64,000 bases of DNA. Source: MVRV01 sp964646755 (lineage in GTDB: Bacteria; Desulfobacterota; Syntrophia; Syntrophales; Smithellaceae). The notes below the pieces were generated by a model, which was given only the letters and a program-made list of their open reading frames with translations, was not told the DNA's origin and searched no databases. Below, piece after piece: positions 15,686-25,422 of the stretch. A program made the translations under genes and the position numbers. The stretch covers positions 62,001-126,000 of the forward strand of contig CAZYIE010000003.1 in assembly GCA_964646755.1 (NCBI GenBank). The letters run 5' to 3'. How positions within the stretch are numbered: the stretch's first letter is position 1; every line of letters starts with the position of its first letter.

Positions 15686-16715
15686 CGGGTGCCTCCTTTT
15701 TTTTCTGCCGCCAGAGTTTTTCCGTCACCAGATCGCGCAGCGGTATAAACAGGCGGGATTCCCTCATGCCCATGATGCCGCGCGGACGATAGATCATCAG
15801 CAAAACCAACATGAGCGGCATGAGTACCATGCGCCAAATGCCCAACGGACGCAGGATTTCCAGTAGGATGGTATAAATGACCGCACCGATGATTGATCCG
15901 GAAATGGACGCGATACCGCCAAGATAAACCATGATCAAAATATCTGTGGATTTGAGAATATCAAACATTCGCGGGTTGATAAATTGCAGCGCGTGGGCGA
16001 AAAGGCCTCCGGCAATCCCCGCAAAAAAAGAAGAAACGACAAAGGCGATGATTTTGACCTGGCGCGTGTTGACGCTCATCAGGTCGCTGGCGATTTCATC
16101 TTCGCGGATGGACAAAACGCCACGCCCGAAATTGGAATACACCAGGTTGCGGATTACCCAGACGGAAAGCACCGTCCAGAAAAAAACCCACGGCAGCGTG
16201 GTGAGCTTTTCCATGCCCAAAAGTCCGCGCGGCCCGCCAACGGCATCAATGTTTTCCAGAACTGATTTCACAATCATGCAGAAGGCCAGTGTGACGATAG
16301 CCAGATAATCGCCGCGAGTTTTAAAAGAAGGTATCGCCACCAGAAAACCAATCAGCGCCGCACCGACACCTCCGGCCAGGATCGCCAGCGGGAAAAGCAT
16401 AGTTACAGTGCCCGGAGGAAAGACATGAACGGTCAAGAGCGAGGCAATGTAAGCACCGACGGCCATAAAACCGGCATGTCCGACGGAGAACTCGCCCATG
16501 TAGCCGTTAATAAGATTCAGGCTAACGGTGAGGATGATGTTGATGCCTACATAAATTAAAATCAACTGAAGATATAAATCCAGAAATTCAAAGGCCGAGG
16601 CGGCCATGCAAAACACCAGCGCCGCGATTAGAAAGACCGGCCAGAAATATTTATGGCCGGCAAGCATTGGACCACGCGTGAGTAATGCAACATATGCGGC
16701 CGAAAATTTCGTCAT
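15672..16715 (-). CDS. livM: Branched-chain amino acid ABC transporter permease LivM
   Basis: A 347-residue multi-pass permease. NLINGYMGEFSVGHAGFMAVGAY and TRGDYLAIVTLAF are typical LivM segments, and the C-terminal cytoplasmic end is charged. Two bases separate it from livH upstream. It forms half of the membrane channel. Confidence 0.95.
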   Translation of the reverse strand: MTKFSAAYVALLTRGPMLAGHKYFWPVFLIAALVFCMAASAFEFLDLYLQLILIYVGINIILTVSLNLINGYMGEFSVGHAGFMAVGAYIASLLTVHVFPPGTVTMLFPLAILAGGVGAALIGFLVAIPSFKTRGDYLAIVTLAFCMIVKSVLENIDAVGGPRGLLGMEKLTTLPWVFFWTVLSVWVIRNLVYSNFGRGVLSIREDEIASDLMSVNTRQVKIIAFVVSSFFAGIAGGLFAHALQFINPRMFDILKSTDILIMVYLGGIASISGSIIGAVIYTILLEILRPLGIWRMVLMPLMLVLLMIYRPRGIMGMRESRLFIPLRDLVTEKLWRQKKKEAPDASA

Positions 16716-16717
16716 AG

Positions 16718-17593
16718 CTACACCTTTTGCGGCTGCGGTTTGCCTAAGATTCCGTATGGCCTGACAATTAGCAGGATAAGCAGCAGGGTGAAGGCCACAA
16801 AATCACGGTAGGTGGAGGGGAAAAATGCCGCCACCATAATTTCCACCGCTCCCAGGATAAACCCGCCGATCATCGCACCGCGAATATTGCCGATGCCGCC
16901 GACCACGGCGGAAATAAATGCCTTCCAGCCCACCATAATGCCCATGTATGGATCGATTACCGGATAGGCCAGTGCATACATCATTCCGGCAGCACCGCCC
17001 AAGCCAGTACCGATGGCAAAGGTAAAAGAGATGATTTTATTCACCGGAACGCCCATCAGAGGAACAATGGTCTTGTCCCAGGAAATAGCACGCATGGCCA
17101 TGCCGGCCTTGGTTCGCTGCACGATAAAATCTAAGATAAGCATCAGGACGAGAGAAAGGACAATGACAATTATCTGCAAGGAAGAAATGGAAAGAGAACC
17201 AATCGTCCAGGTCGTGTTTTCCAGAAGTGGTGGAATATGTTTGGGATAGGGAGAGAGAGCCAACGTGAAATTCTCCAGAAAAAGGCCGACGCCCAGCGCG
17301 GTGATGATGGCGGATACTCGCGGCGCGTTACGCAGGGGCTTGTAGGCCAGCCGTTCGATAATCACACCCAGAAAGGCCACACCCAGCATGGATAATAGCA
17401 GTGTCGGGACAAAGGACAGTTTGAGATAAAAAGCAATTAGAAAACAGAAAAAAGCGCCAATCATGAACAGATCGCCATGGGCGAAATTGATCATGGTCAA
17501 AATGCCATAGACCATGGTGTAACCCAGAGCAATCAGAGCGTAGATGCTGCCCAGTTGCAGGGCGTTAAGAGCTTGTTGAAATATATAGACCAT
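16718..17593 (-). CDS. livH: Branched-chain amino acid ABC transporter permease LivH
   Basis: A 291-residue permease opening ALQLGSIYALIALGYTMVYG and including NFAHGDLFMIGAF, the standard LivH pattern, with about eight spans. It follows livJ by nine bases and pairs with LivM. Confidence 0.95.
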   Translation of the reverse strand: MVYIFQQALNALQLGSIYALIALGYTMVYGILTMINFAHGDLFMIGAFFCFLIAFYLKLSFVPTLLLSMLGVAFLGVIIERLAYKPLRNAPRVSAIITALGVGLFLENFTLALSPYPKHIPPLLENTTWTIGSLSISSLQIIVIVLSLVLMLILDFIVQRTKAGMAMRAISWDKTIVPLMGVPVNKIISFTFAIGTGLGGAAGMMYALAYPVIDPYMGIMVGWKAFISAVVGGIGNIRGAMIGGFILGAVEIMVAAFFPSTYRDFVAFTLLLILLIVRPYGILGKPQPQKV

Positions 17594-17602
17594 AGAGTAA
17601 AG

Positions 17603-18769
17603 TTATGGCTTAGCGTTCGCAAACCAAGTAAACTTCCCATCCTTGATTTTTAAAATCACGGCGCTCTTGACCGGGTCGCCGGAACCTTCCTTAAATTGCA
17701 TGTTACCAGTCACGCCATCATAGAGCGGAATTTTGGCCAGAGCCTCACGCACAGCCTGACGATCGTTTTTTCCTGCTGTTCTCAGCGCCTGCCACAGCAG
17801 GCCGAACGAATCGTAGGTAAGTGCGGCCACGTCATCCGGTGTGGTTCCATATTTGGCTTTATAACCGGCAATGAATTTCTTCGTCGCGTCCGTCGAGGCA
17901 TCGGCTGCATAATGCGTACTAAAATAATAATCATTGCAGTCTTTACCGCAAAGCTTAATGAGTTCTTCAGAACCCCAGGAATCAGAACCGATAAACGGCA
18001 CGGTTATCCCCAGACGCTTAGCCTGCTGAATTTGCAGGGGAACTTCGCTGTAATAGTTGGGAAGAAAAATAACATCCGGTGCGGCCTTTTTTATTTTGGT
18101 CAACTGAGAAGAAAAATCCTTATCGTTGGTAGTGTAGGTTTCAAATGCGACTACCTTGCCGCCGTTTTTCTCATAGACTTCCTTGAAAATTTCAGCAATG
18201 CCCTTATTGTATTCGGAAGCAACATCGTAGAGAACAGCCGCTTTTTTCAGCTGGAGATTGTCCAGTGTGAATTTGGCCAGGACGCCTCCCTGAAACGGAT
18301 CAATAAAGCAGGCACGAAAAACATATTTTTTGGAAGCACCTGTTTTGGAATCCAGAGTGGCTTTCGGCGCGGTGGACCAGGGGGTGATCAAAACGACTTT
18401 GCCCGATTCGGCAATTTCCGCAGCTGGCAATGCATAGCGGCTGGCGTTGGGACCGACGATCGCCGTAACCTTTTGCTGGGTAATCAGCTTTTGCGCGGAT
18501 GATGCCGATTGGTCGGCTTTTCCGGCATTGTCTTCAATGATTAATTTGATTTTATATTTCTTGTCTCCCAATTGAATGCCGCCGGTATCGTTGACTTCGG
18601 TAACTGCCATTTCCGCCGCGTTTTTGCAGGAGGCACCCACGGCCGGAACATCACCGGTCAGTTCGGCAATGACACCGATTTTGATCTGGGAAGAATCTTC
18701 TTTGTTGCAACCGCAGATACCCAAAGAGAGAATCACCAAAAGAAAAATAAAAATTGCTGATTTTTTCAT
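17603..18769 (-). CDS. livJ: Branched-chain amino acid ABC transporter substrate-binding lipoprotein
   Basis: The 388-residue protein begins with a lipoprotein signal (hydrophobic 4-18, Cys at ICGC near 21) and continues as a type I periplasmic-binding protein (IGVIAELTGDVPAVG, GPNASRYALPAAEIAE). It captures the amino acid outside the membrane. Substrate range cannot be read from sequence; LivJ-type proteins also bind amides or aromatic amino acids. It is first in the livJHMGF operon, with AGGAGA as ribosome site and a strong promoter at 18808-18836. Confidence 0.92.
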   Translation of the reverse strand: MKKSAIFIFLLVILSLGICGCNKEDSSQIKIGVIAELTGDVPAVGASCKNAAEMAVTEVNDTGGIQLGDKKYKIKLIIEDNAGKADQSASSAQKLITQQKVTAIVGPNASRYALPAAEIAESGKVVLITPWSTAPKATLDSKTGASKKYVFRACFIDPFQGGVLAKFTLDNLQLKKAAVLYDVASEYNKGIAEIFKEVYEKNGGKVVAFETYTTNDKDFSSQLTKIKKAAPDVIFLPNYYSEVPLQIQQAKRLGITVPFIGSDSWGSEELIKLCGKDCNDYYFSTHYAADASTDATKKFIAGYKAKYGTTPDDVAALTYDSFGLLWQALRTAGKNDRQAVREALAKIPLYDGVTGNMQFKEGSGDPVKSAVILKIKDGKFTWFANAKP

Positions 18770-18807
18770 AGAATGTCTCCTGTTGTGCTACGATATTTTG
18801 CCAACAG

Positions 18808-18836
18808 GTTATAAGGGAAGGCTATGTCCATGTCAA
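18808..18836 (-). promoter_or_regulatory. Sigma70-type promoter of the liv operon
   Basis: On the minus strand TTGACA (18831-18836, perfect -35) is followed after exactly 17 bases by TATAAC (18808-18813, five of six for -10). It lies 39 bases upstream of livJ and just beyond the end of the diguanylate cyclase gene. Confidence 0.75.
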
Positions 18837-18846
18837 TGTAAATATG

Positions 18847-19992
18847 TTAAACGATGAGTTCCAGGCGATTGCGACCGGTATTTTTTGCGCGATAAAGTGC
18901 TTCATCGGCACGGGCAATCATTGCACCGATGTCTTCCCGAATATGATATTCCGTCAGACCTAGAGAAACGGTAATTCTAACTTCAGTTCCTAAATCAGGA
19001 AACATGCTTTTTTCAATACTCGAGCGGACACGTTCTGAGCAGATCATCGCCGCGTTAATATCCGTCTGTGTCAAGACAAGCAGAAACTCATCGCCTCCAT
19101 AGCGACCGCAAAAGTCTGTGCTGCGAAGGGCATTACCAATAGCTGTGGTGACTTTTCGTAATACTTCATCTCCGATAAGATGGCCATATTTATCATTGAC
19201 CTCCTTGAAGTTGTCAATGTCCAGCATGACAATAGCAAACAGGGCGCCGCCGCGTGATGCCCTGTTTTTTTCATATTCAAGAAGATCCATAAAATGGCGA
19301 CGGTTATAAACACCGGTAAGTTCGTCACGGATAGACAATTCCCGGATGGTCGAAATTGATTTTTCCAGATTTGAACGACTAATGCTCAAGTTTTGGCGAA
19401 GAGCGCTGATATACCCCCCGATGACGGAAAAAGTAATCAGGACAAGGGCCAATACGAACCCCTGGAGATATTCTATGTGAAAATTGACTCCGTCTGGACG
19501 AAAGTGATGAAGCAGAGCAATATCAATTCCATATGTCAGTAGGGTGAAAAAACTGATGTATAAAAAACTGCGGTAATTTAGACGGAAAATGCCGAATAGA
19601 AGAACTATTACATAGACCAGCAGAAAGACACCGCGGGACTCATTGGCAAAATAAATTCCATACATGGTCACGAGGATACCGGCACACATTTGTATGGTCG
19701 TTAAACTGGGATCGGCCATTCTTAGATTAAGTCCGGTGCGAAAGACTATGTACAAGATAATATTGATAATGGGAATAATGATCAGAAATCCGGCAATCGC
19801 CTGCCACTCCATGACGCCCGCCAGATATGAGGAATAAGCCAGAATAACGTAGAGAAAATAAACGATCGATGCCATGAAGAAGCGGCGGATGCGCAATGCC
19901 TGCTTCGGGTCGTCTTTCGGAAAGATGTGATAATGGGAAAAGGCTTTCAAAAACAGATTGTGCTTTATCCTATTTTCCACGATAACCCTCAT
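18847..19992 (-). CDS. Membrane-bound diguanylate cyclase (GGDEF)
   Basis: The 381-residue protein has five or six membrane segments in its first 200 residues, then a GGDEF domain with intact GRYGGDEF near 301-308. An inhibitory I-site RxxD (RSTD) sits five residues before the motif, so it should make cyclic di-GMP and be product-inhibited. The membrane part resembles no named sensor. No strong ribosome site precedes the ATG at 19992. It stands upstream of livJ, but the liv promoter between them argues for separate regulation. Confidence 0.88.
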   Translation of the reverse strand: MRVIVENRIKHNLFLKAFSHYHIFPKDDPKQALRIRRFFMASIVYFLYVILAYSSYLAGVMEWQAIAGFLIIIPIINIILYIVFRTGLNLRMADPSLTTIQMCAGILVTMYGIYFANESRGVFLLVYVIVLLFGIFRLNYRSFLYISFFTLLTYGIDIALLHHFRPDGVNFHIEYLQGFVLALVLITFSVIGGYISALRQNLSISRSNLEKSISTIRELSIRDELTGVYNRRHFMDLLEYEKNRASRGGALFAIVMLDIDNFKEVNDKYGHLIGDEVLRKVTTAIGNALRSTDFCGRYGGDEFLLVLTQTDINAAMICSERVRSSIEKSMFPDLGTEVRITVSLGLTEYHIREDIGAMIARADEALYRAKNTGRNRLELIV

Positions 19993-20379
19993 CTATTAAT
20001 TGACATTTCTCTTTATTTGCAGACTATAGGGAAACATCTGCTGCATGTCAACGAAATATCTGCCAAAAATGCTGGTTGCACTTGGTATCACCCCTTTTAA
20101 TCTTGATGGTATTTTAACATACAGCTGGGGCACATTTCGTATATTCCAATTATTTATTGCTTTTTTTCATTATTTTCATATTTCGTTAAACTCATTTGAA
20201 CATTTCATTGAAAGAAACAGAGCAAATGAGGCCGGATTATGTTTGCCCGAACTGCTGCCCTGTAATTATTATCCTGTATTATCATGATGTTATAAATAAA
20301 TATTCTAATATTTTATTTTTGGCACGATACTTCCAATAGAATAAGGCAAAACAGACAAACCCACAGGAGGTAACAGATC
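19993..20379. other. AT-rich intergenic region between divergent genes
   Basis: This region separates the diguanylate cyclase (minus) and the 20380 gene (plus). It holds a possible sigma54 promoter at 20319-20335. An 80-codon plus frame (20045-20287) lacks a ribosome site and looks non-coding. Confidence 0.45.
20319..20335 (+). promoter_or_regulatory. Candidate sigma54 promoter
   Basis: TTGGCACGATACTTCCA matches the -24/-12 consensus TTGGCACG-N4-TTGCA except for C in place of G in the -12 box. It lies 44 bases before the 20380 start codon. Confidence 0.4.
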
Positions 20380-20655
20380 ATGAAAAAAACTTTAGGAACA
20401 ATGATGGTAACGGCAGCGGTGGTCCTTTTAACAGCAACTTTCGGCTTTGCCGAATATGCAGCAGCAGGAACAACTAACTTCCCCTATTTCCAGCTCGGAT
20501 GCTTAATAGTCGGCGGGTTGATCATGGTTTCTTTAAAGAAAAAATTCGAAAAGCTGTACACGACAGAAGTAGTTGGCGCCTTTGCCCTTTACACAATCCT
20601 GATGGCACTTTTCACCAATCCGGTGATCGAAGCTGTAAAGAACATCGTTAGCTAA
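20380..20655 (+). CDS. Small exported membrane protein, unknown
   Basis: A 91-residue protein with a signal-like N-terminus (MKKTLGTMMV, cleavage likely after GFA near 24) and two further hydrophobic segments around 37-51 and 65-80. A consensus AGGAGG ribosome site precedes the ATG. The gene is monocistronic: it has its own possible sigma54 promoter and a strong terminator directly after. I do not recognise the family. Confidence 0.75.
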   Translation: MKKTLGTMMVTAAVVLLTATFGFAEYAAAGTTNFPYFQLGCLIVGGLIMVSLKKKFEKLYTTEVVGAFALYTILMALFTNPVIEAVKNIVS

Positions 20656-20705
20656 GAGGATATTTTAATCTCCGCAAACAAATAATATGATCTGTTTATA
20701 TAGAA

Positions 20706-20746
20706 CAAAAACCCCCTTAAAACTTAAAACTTTAAGGGGGTTTTTT
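20706..20746. terminator. Strong bidirectional terminator
   Basis: AAAACCCCCTTAAA pairs with TTTAAGGGGGTTTT around a nine-base loop. T runs flank both strands, so it can end the 20380 gene on plus and the DUF218 gene on minus. Confidence 0.9.
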
Positions 20747-20792
20747 CTGGCCGGATTTAATCATACCGCAATTATTAACAAATAAGTAAATA

Positions 20793-21404
20793 TCATTTAG
20801 GCCAGAGCATGTAAAAGTAAAACCAGGCTATCTTAATGTATTCCCAGCCTACTTTCTTCCAGTTGGCCAGGGAAAGTTCCCAAAAGCTACCCGGTGCTTT
20901 TTCATAAATTGTCGGCACAAAGTAAAACCCACCTGGTTGTCCGGTAAACACATTAGCCACGATTAATTTTATTCTGCGCATGTGATAAGGAGAACTGACA
21001 AAGATGGCAGACTGGAGTTTATAGTCAGACATTATCTTTCTAGCTTCTATTATCTCAATATGGGTGTCTTCATAAAAATATGGCGCTGGGTTGAGCATAG
21101 CTCTTTCTTTTATAGATCTACGGAAAGACAAATCCGACGACAAAGATTTTACATTGCCTTTATTAAGCATTCTATACACTTTGTGATACGCAGGAATAAT
21201 CAGATAATCAGACTTCCCTTCATTGATTAATTTATAAGCCTCCTTCTGACGCGCCGCAAAATCAGGTCCCAAAAGAAGAACTACGGCATCAACCTTCCGA
21301 TAGCTGGAAGAATAGAGCAAATAATAAGGTGCATATATAATAATATTACCGATCAGCAGAACAGTTAAAAGGCAGATCAGGAGAATTTTTTTATATTTAT
21401 GCAC
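20793..21404 (-). CDS. DUF218 (YdcF/SanA-like) membrane-anchored protein
   Basis: A 203-residue protein with one N-terminal membrane span (about 7-29), then the DUF218 pattern: DAVVLLLGP with repeated Gly/Ala/Leu, EDTHIEIIEAR, and VSSPYHMRRI near the end. Members (ElyC, SanA, YdcF) act in envelope or peptidoglycan homeostasis. It follows mutS by 24 bases on the same strand and may be cotranscribed. Confidence 0.75.
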   Translation of the reverse strand: MHKYKKILLICLLTVLLIGNIIIYAPYYLLYSSSYRKVDAVVLLLGPDFAARQKEAYKLINEGKSDYLIIPAYHKVYRMLNKGNVKSLSSDLSFRRSIKERAMLNPAPYFYEDTHIEIIEARKIMSDYKLQSAIFVSSPYHMRRIKLIVANVFTGQPGGFYFVPTIYEKAPGSFWELSLANWKKVGWEYIKIAWFYFYMLWPK

Positions 21405-21428
21405 GGGAATATCCTTAATATATTTTTC

Positions 21429-24053
21429 TTACAACTTGCTTTTCAAGTTACTCAACTTATTCAATGCATCCAGCGGGGTCATTGATGAAATATCGATAGC
21501 CTTTAGTTCTCTGATAATTTCATCCTCGCTATCCAAAAAAAGATTGAGTTGCGGCTGGTCATTTTTAGCAACATTCAAACCGCGCGCAATGCGGGGCATC
21601 CCGATTTCGTCAAACTCACCTTTTTCCAGATTATGCAATATTTCTTTGGCGCGAGAAATTACCTCTAAAGGCACACCGGCAATTCGCGCCACTTCAATGC
21701 CATAACTGCGGCTGGTACCTCCCGCCATAATCTTGCGCAAAAATATTATTTTATCTCCCCACTCTTTCACAGCAATATTATAATTTTTCACACCATCCTT
21801 TGTTGCAACTAAATCCGTTAATTGATGATAGTGAGTGGCAAACAGAGTACGGACACCTCTTCCTTTGAAATCATGGATATATTCGGCAACCGCCCAAGCA
21901 ATACTCAGCCCATCGAATGTTGATGTCCCTCTGCCTACTTCATCCAGAATAACAAGGCTGCGAGAAGTTGCATTCTTCAAGATATCGGCCATCTCCGTCA
22001 TCTCCACCATAAAGGTACTCTGGCCGCGGGCCAGGTTATCGGACGCACCGATACGGGTAAATATTTTATCAACAACTCCAATTTTTGCTTTTGCCGCCGG
22101 AACAAAGCTGCCCATCTGTGCCAGAAGAACAATCAAAGCCACCTGTCGAATATATGTTGACTTACCGGCCATATTGGGTCCGGTGATGATCAGCAACCTG
22201 TTATTGCTGATGTCCAGAAGAGAATCGTTCGGAACAAAACCTTCTTTATTGAAAGCTGCTTCGACAACCGGATGCCGCCCGTCTTTGATTATAATATCAT
22301 CTTCATCGTCAACATCGGGACATACGTAATGATACTTTTCGGCAACTTCAGCGAGCGCCGTCAAGGCATCCAGTTCGGCGACAAAAGATGAATTCTTCTG
22401 TATCTCATTTATATATTGAGCAATATCATCTCGCACATTCAGATAAAGCTCATATTCTCTTGCGCGTATTTTTTCTTCAGCATTTAAAACAGTTTCTTCG
22501 AATTCTTTTAGTTCCTGATTAATGTAACGTTCAGCATTAACCAGCGTCTGTTTTCGCACGTAAGACGCGGGAACCAGTGCAACATTGGCTTTGGTAACTT
22601 CAATATAGTAGCCAAAAACATTATTGAACCCGACTTTCAAGGTATTAATGCCTGTCTTTTGCCTCTCCTGCAACTCCAAGGCAGCAATCCACTTCTTAGC
22701 GTCCTGGCTTACCGATTTGAGTTTATCCAATTGTTCATCAAAACCGGACCGAATGAAACCTCCATCCTGGATAGTTTGCTGAGGATCATCCGCTATTGCT
22801 CTGGCAATCAAATCCACTACTGCGGGAATTGAGGTAAGAGTTGCCCGGATTTCTGCCAGCACCGGGGCTGTATAATCAGAAAGTTGTGATTTTAATTCGG
22901 GAATTGCCAGAAGAGAAACTTTAAGCGCCACCAGATCACGGGGATTGGCCACCCTCAGAGCAACGCGTCCGGCCAACCGCTCCAGATCATAAATGCGCGA
23001 CATGATTTTACGCAAATTCGATCGTACAGTATGGCCGTCTTTAATCTCCACAACAGCAGAAAGCCTATTTCTAATTTTTTCCACATCCACCAGCGGATAA
23101 TTCAACCACCAACGTAAACGCCGTGTTCCCATAGGTGTTAATGTTTCATTAATTAGCCAGAAGAGAGAACCAGCCCGGGCGTTGTCGGATATTGTAGCAA
23201 ATAACTCTAAATTCCGGCGCGCCGTCTCATCAATTAGAAGATAATTTCCTGTCTCATACCATTTGATGTCGTTAATATGCTGCGGCTGAATTTTTTGTGT
23301 TTCGGTTACATAGCGCAAAACAGCGCCGGCAACAGATATTACAGCCGGATAACAGGATATTTTCGACCTGTCCAATACTTCGGCGGGGAAAATATCTCTG
23401 AGCATATCCTGGGCTTGCTCATCTTGAAAATAATCTTCTGGAAGATAATTTATGCGGCCGGCCGGCCATTGCAGCTCTAAATTTTTCAGTAACACTTTAT
23501 CCGGAAAAGATTTTGCTACAATCAACTCTTTGCAATCGATGCCCGCTATTGCCTGCGAAAATGAATCACTATCAGGAAATTCGCTTACCTGGAACTCCCC
23601 GGTAGAAATATCAACAAAGGCAAGGCCGATTCTTTCATCAGAGTGTGAGAGGCCGGCCAGAAAATTATTTTCACCGGAAGTCAGATTTTCCGCATCCAGC
23701 AGAAGCCCCGGAGTGATCACCCGGATCACTTCTCTTCTCACAATTCCTTTTGCTTTTTTGGGATCTTCCACTTGTTCGCAGACTGCTACCTTAAATCCCT
23801 TCTCTACAAGCTTGGTGATGTAAGAGGAAGCTGCATGATATGGAAATCCACAGAGCGGGACACTATCTTCCTTTCCTTTGTTGCGTGAGGTTAATGTTAT
23901 TTCCAGAATGGGGGCAGTAAGCGTTGCATCTTCAAAAAACAACTCATAGAAATCACCCATGCGATAAAGCAAAATGCAGTCGGGATATTTTTCCTTGATC
24001 TCCACGTACTGTTTCATGGCCGGAGTCAAGTTCAGAGTTGCGCCTATTCCCAT
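21429..24053 (-). CDS. mutS: DNA mismatch repair protein MutS
   Basis: The 874-residue protein is standard MutS length. The mismatch-binding Phe-x-Glu motif is in YRMGDFYELF near 32-41, Walker A is GPNMAGKST near 627, and SRSLVILDEVGRGTSTFDG and ATHYHQL are the ABC-type ATPase signatures. It recognises mispairs and small loops and recruits MutL. Its start overlaps the upstream holin-like gene by ten bases. No mutL is present in the window. Confidence 0.97.
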   Translation of the reverse strand: MGIGATLNLTPAMKQYVEIKEKYPDCILLYRMGDFYELFFEDATLTAPILEITLTSRNKGKEDSVPLCGFPYHAASSYITKLVEKGFKVAVCEQVEDPKKAKGIVRREVIRVITPGLLLDAENLTSGENNFLAGLSHSDERIGLAFVDISTGEFQVSEFPDSDSFSQAIAGIDCKELIVAKSFPDKVLLKNLELQWPAGRINYLPEDYFQDEQAQDMLRDIFPAEVLDRSKISCYPAVISVAGAVLRYVTETQKIQPQHINDIKWYETGNYLLIDETARRNLELFATISDNARAGSLFWLINETLTPMGTRRLRWWLNYPLVDVEKIRNRLSAVVEIKDGHTVRSNLRKIMSRIYDLERLAGRVALRVANPRDLVALKVSLLAIPELKSQLSDYTAPVLAEIRATLTSIPAVVDLIARAIADDPQQTIQDGGFIRSGFDEQLDKLKSVSQDAKKWIAALELQERQKTGINTLKVGFNNVFGYYIEVTKANVALVPASYVRKQTLVNAERYINQELKEFEETVLNAEEKIRAREYELYLNVRDDIAQYINEIQKNSSFVAELDALTALAEVAEKYHYVCPDVDDEDDIIIKDGRHPVVEAAFNKEGFVPNDSLLDISNNRLLIITGPNMAGKSTYIRQVALIVLLAQMGSFVPAAKAKIGVVDKIFTRIGASDNLARGQSTFMVEMTEMADILKNATSRSLVILDEVGRGTSTFDGLSIAWAVAEYIHDFKGRGVRTLFATHYHQLTDLVATKDGVKNYNIAVKEWGDKIIFLRKIMAGGTSRSYGIEVARIAGVPLEVISRAKEILHNLEKGEFDEIGMPRIARGLNVAKNDQPQLNLFLDSEDEIIRELKAIDISSMTPLDALNKLSNLKSKL

Positions 24054-24475
24054 TTGCCATTACCTTTTTGTTCCAGATCAATGCAGTCCGGCGGATCGGT
24101 CCTACCTGGCCTATTTGGCCTGGTTTTTGTCGCAACAATAAAACGATTTGCCAACCAGTTCGTAAGACTTATCACTAATGCACCCAATAGTGCGGCAAGA
24201 AACCCGTCGACCTCCAGACCTGTCACAAAATAGGCCACAATCTTCAACAGGAAGGCATTAATAATGAAAGAAAAAAGCCCTAGAGTTATTATATTTAAGG
24301 GCAAGGTCAGAATAATTAATACAGGCTTGATGAAAACATTGATAACGCCTAAAAGACCAGCAGCAATTACTGCAGTAAACAGCGAATCTACTCGTATTGC
24401 GGGAATAAGTGCAGAAGACAGAATAATGGCCAGTGTTATTACGAGCCAGCGAATTATGATCACAATCATGGTCAT
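24044..24475 (-). CDS. Phage-holin-4-superfamily (YvlD-like) membrane protein
   Basis: The 143-residue protein has four hydrophobic spans in the first 110 residues and the family motif GLLGVINVFIKPVLIILTLP (PF04020 type). The name is historical; most members are chromosomal membrane proteins of unknown function. The basic-acidic tail after residue 115 overlaps the mutS start. Confidence 0.75.
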   Translation of the reverse strand: MTMIVIIIRWLVITLAIILSSALIPAIRVDSLFTAVIAAGLLGVINVFIKPVLIILTLPLNIITLGLFSFIINAFLLKIVAYFVTGLEVDGFLAALLGALVISLTNWLANRFIVATKTRPNRPGRTDPPDCIDLEQKGNGKWE

Positions 24476-24535
24476 ACCTTTAAATTTATACTTTTTATAT
24501 CTCTAATGATTTTCGCTTCTATTTTAATTATTTTA

Positions 24536-25375
24536 TTAATCCGAGGTCACAGTTTTAGCTGATTTGGAAAAAAGCCAGGAAATATTAAATCCGCTCATAA
24601 CGGAAGTCCTGGTTTTCACAAGAGGGCTTTCTTCAAACACTGCACCCTGGAGAAAATCAGCGCTGACAAAAGCATGAAAAACAAACTGCTTATATGCCTT
24701 ACTCAAACCAACAGTGAGTGTGGAACCGCTATATCCTCCGCCTGCCGAATAGGCCGGCCGGATAACCGTCGCGTAAGCTTGTTCCACTGTATAGAAATAG
24801 GTATTATAAGAACTGTCGGCGAACATAGGACCTGCGGAGATTCCCATATTCAGACCGGTTTCGGGAATCACGTCTTTCTTTTCCAGATTAATGCGCGGAC
24901 TGAATACCCAGCCTTCGCGGCGGACAGAGGAAAAATCTGTGGAAAAAAAAGCTCGCAGGGGCAAAGCCAATCTCAATTTATAATTATCGGCCTTGCTTTG
25001 CAGAATAATTATTTTTAAAGCCGGTCCTAGTTCAAAAGTCGGGTCCAAATCCGGCATACCGGCACGAGCGGAATTATTGGAACTTTTGACCGGAACAGCA
25101 CCAAAGCCGCTAAAATCCAACAAAACCCTATCCGTTTTAAATATTTGTCCGGATATGCGCTGCTCATCAATTCTTAATACGCCGCCTCGATAAATAACAT
25201 ATGGATAGGGTAGAACATAATATCTGCTTTCATCTGATCCCCGATAATCAGGCATCCGCAGAAGCCCGGCGCCGATACCTAATTCCCAGAGAGGCTTTTC
25301 CTCACTAATTGCACTCTGAGGCAATAAAATGCTTAAGCCCAACAATGCAACCATCATAATGCGCCGAACGTTCAT
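24536..25375 (-). CDS. MipA/OmpV family outer-membrane protein
   Basis: The 279-residue protein has a signal peptide (cleavage after AIS near 24) and then LWELGIGAGLLRMPDYRGSD, the typical MipA/OmpV start. Alternating beta-barrel strands follow, with aromatic residues near the strand ends. These proteins act as scaffolds for murein enzymes or as porin-like channels. Gene order gives no further clue. Confidence 0.85.
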   Translation of the reverse strand: MNVRRIMMVALLGLSILLPQSAISEEKPLWELGIGAGLLRMPDYRGSDESRYYVLPYPYVIYRGGVLRIDEQRISGQIFKTDRVLLDFSGFGAVPVKSSNNSARAGMPDLDPTFELGPALKIIILQSKADNYKLRLALPLRAFFSTDFSSVRREGWVFSPRINLEKKDVIPETGLNMGISAGPMFADSSYNTYFYTVEQAYATVIRPAYSAGGGYSGSTLTVGLSKAYKQFVFHAFVSADFLQGAVFEESPLVKTRTSVMSGFNISWLFSKSAKTVTSD

Positions 25376-25422
25376 ACTCGCCCCATAATTCTTATCCTAC
25401 AGCTTACCTGCCAATAAGTGTG

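Noticed and set aside
20045..20287. 80-codon plus-strand frame between the diguanylate cyclase and the 20380 gene
   Set aside because: No ribosome site, AT-rich composition with many Phe and Leu codons, and it covers the promoter region.
24044..24475. Holin-family protein as evidence of a prophage
   Set aside because: The family name is historical; there are no other phage genes, and the gene is coupled to mutS.
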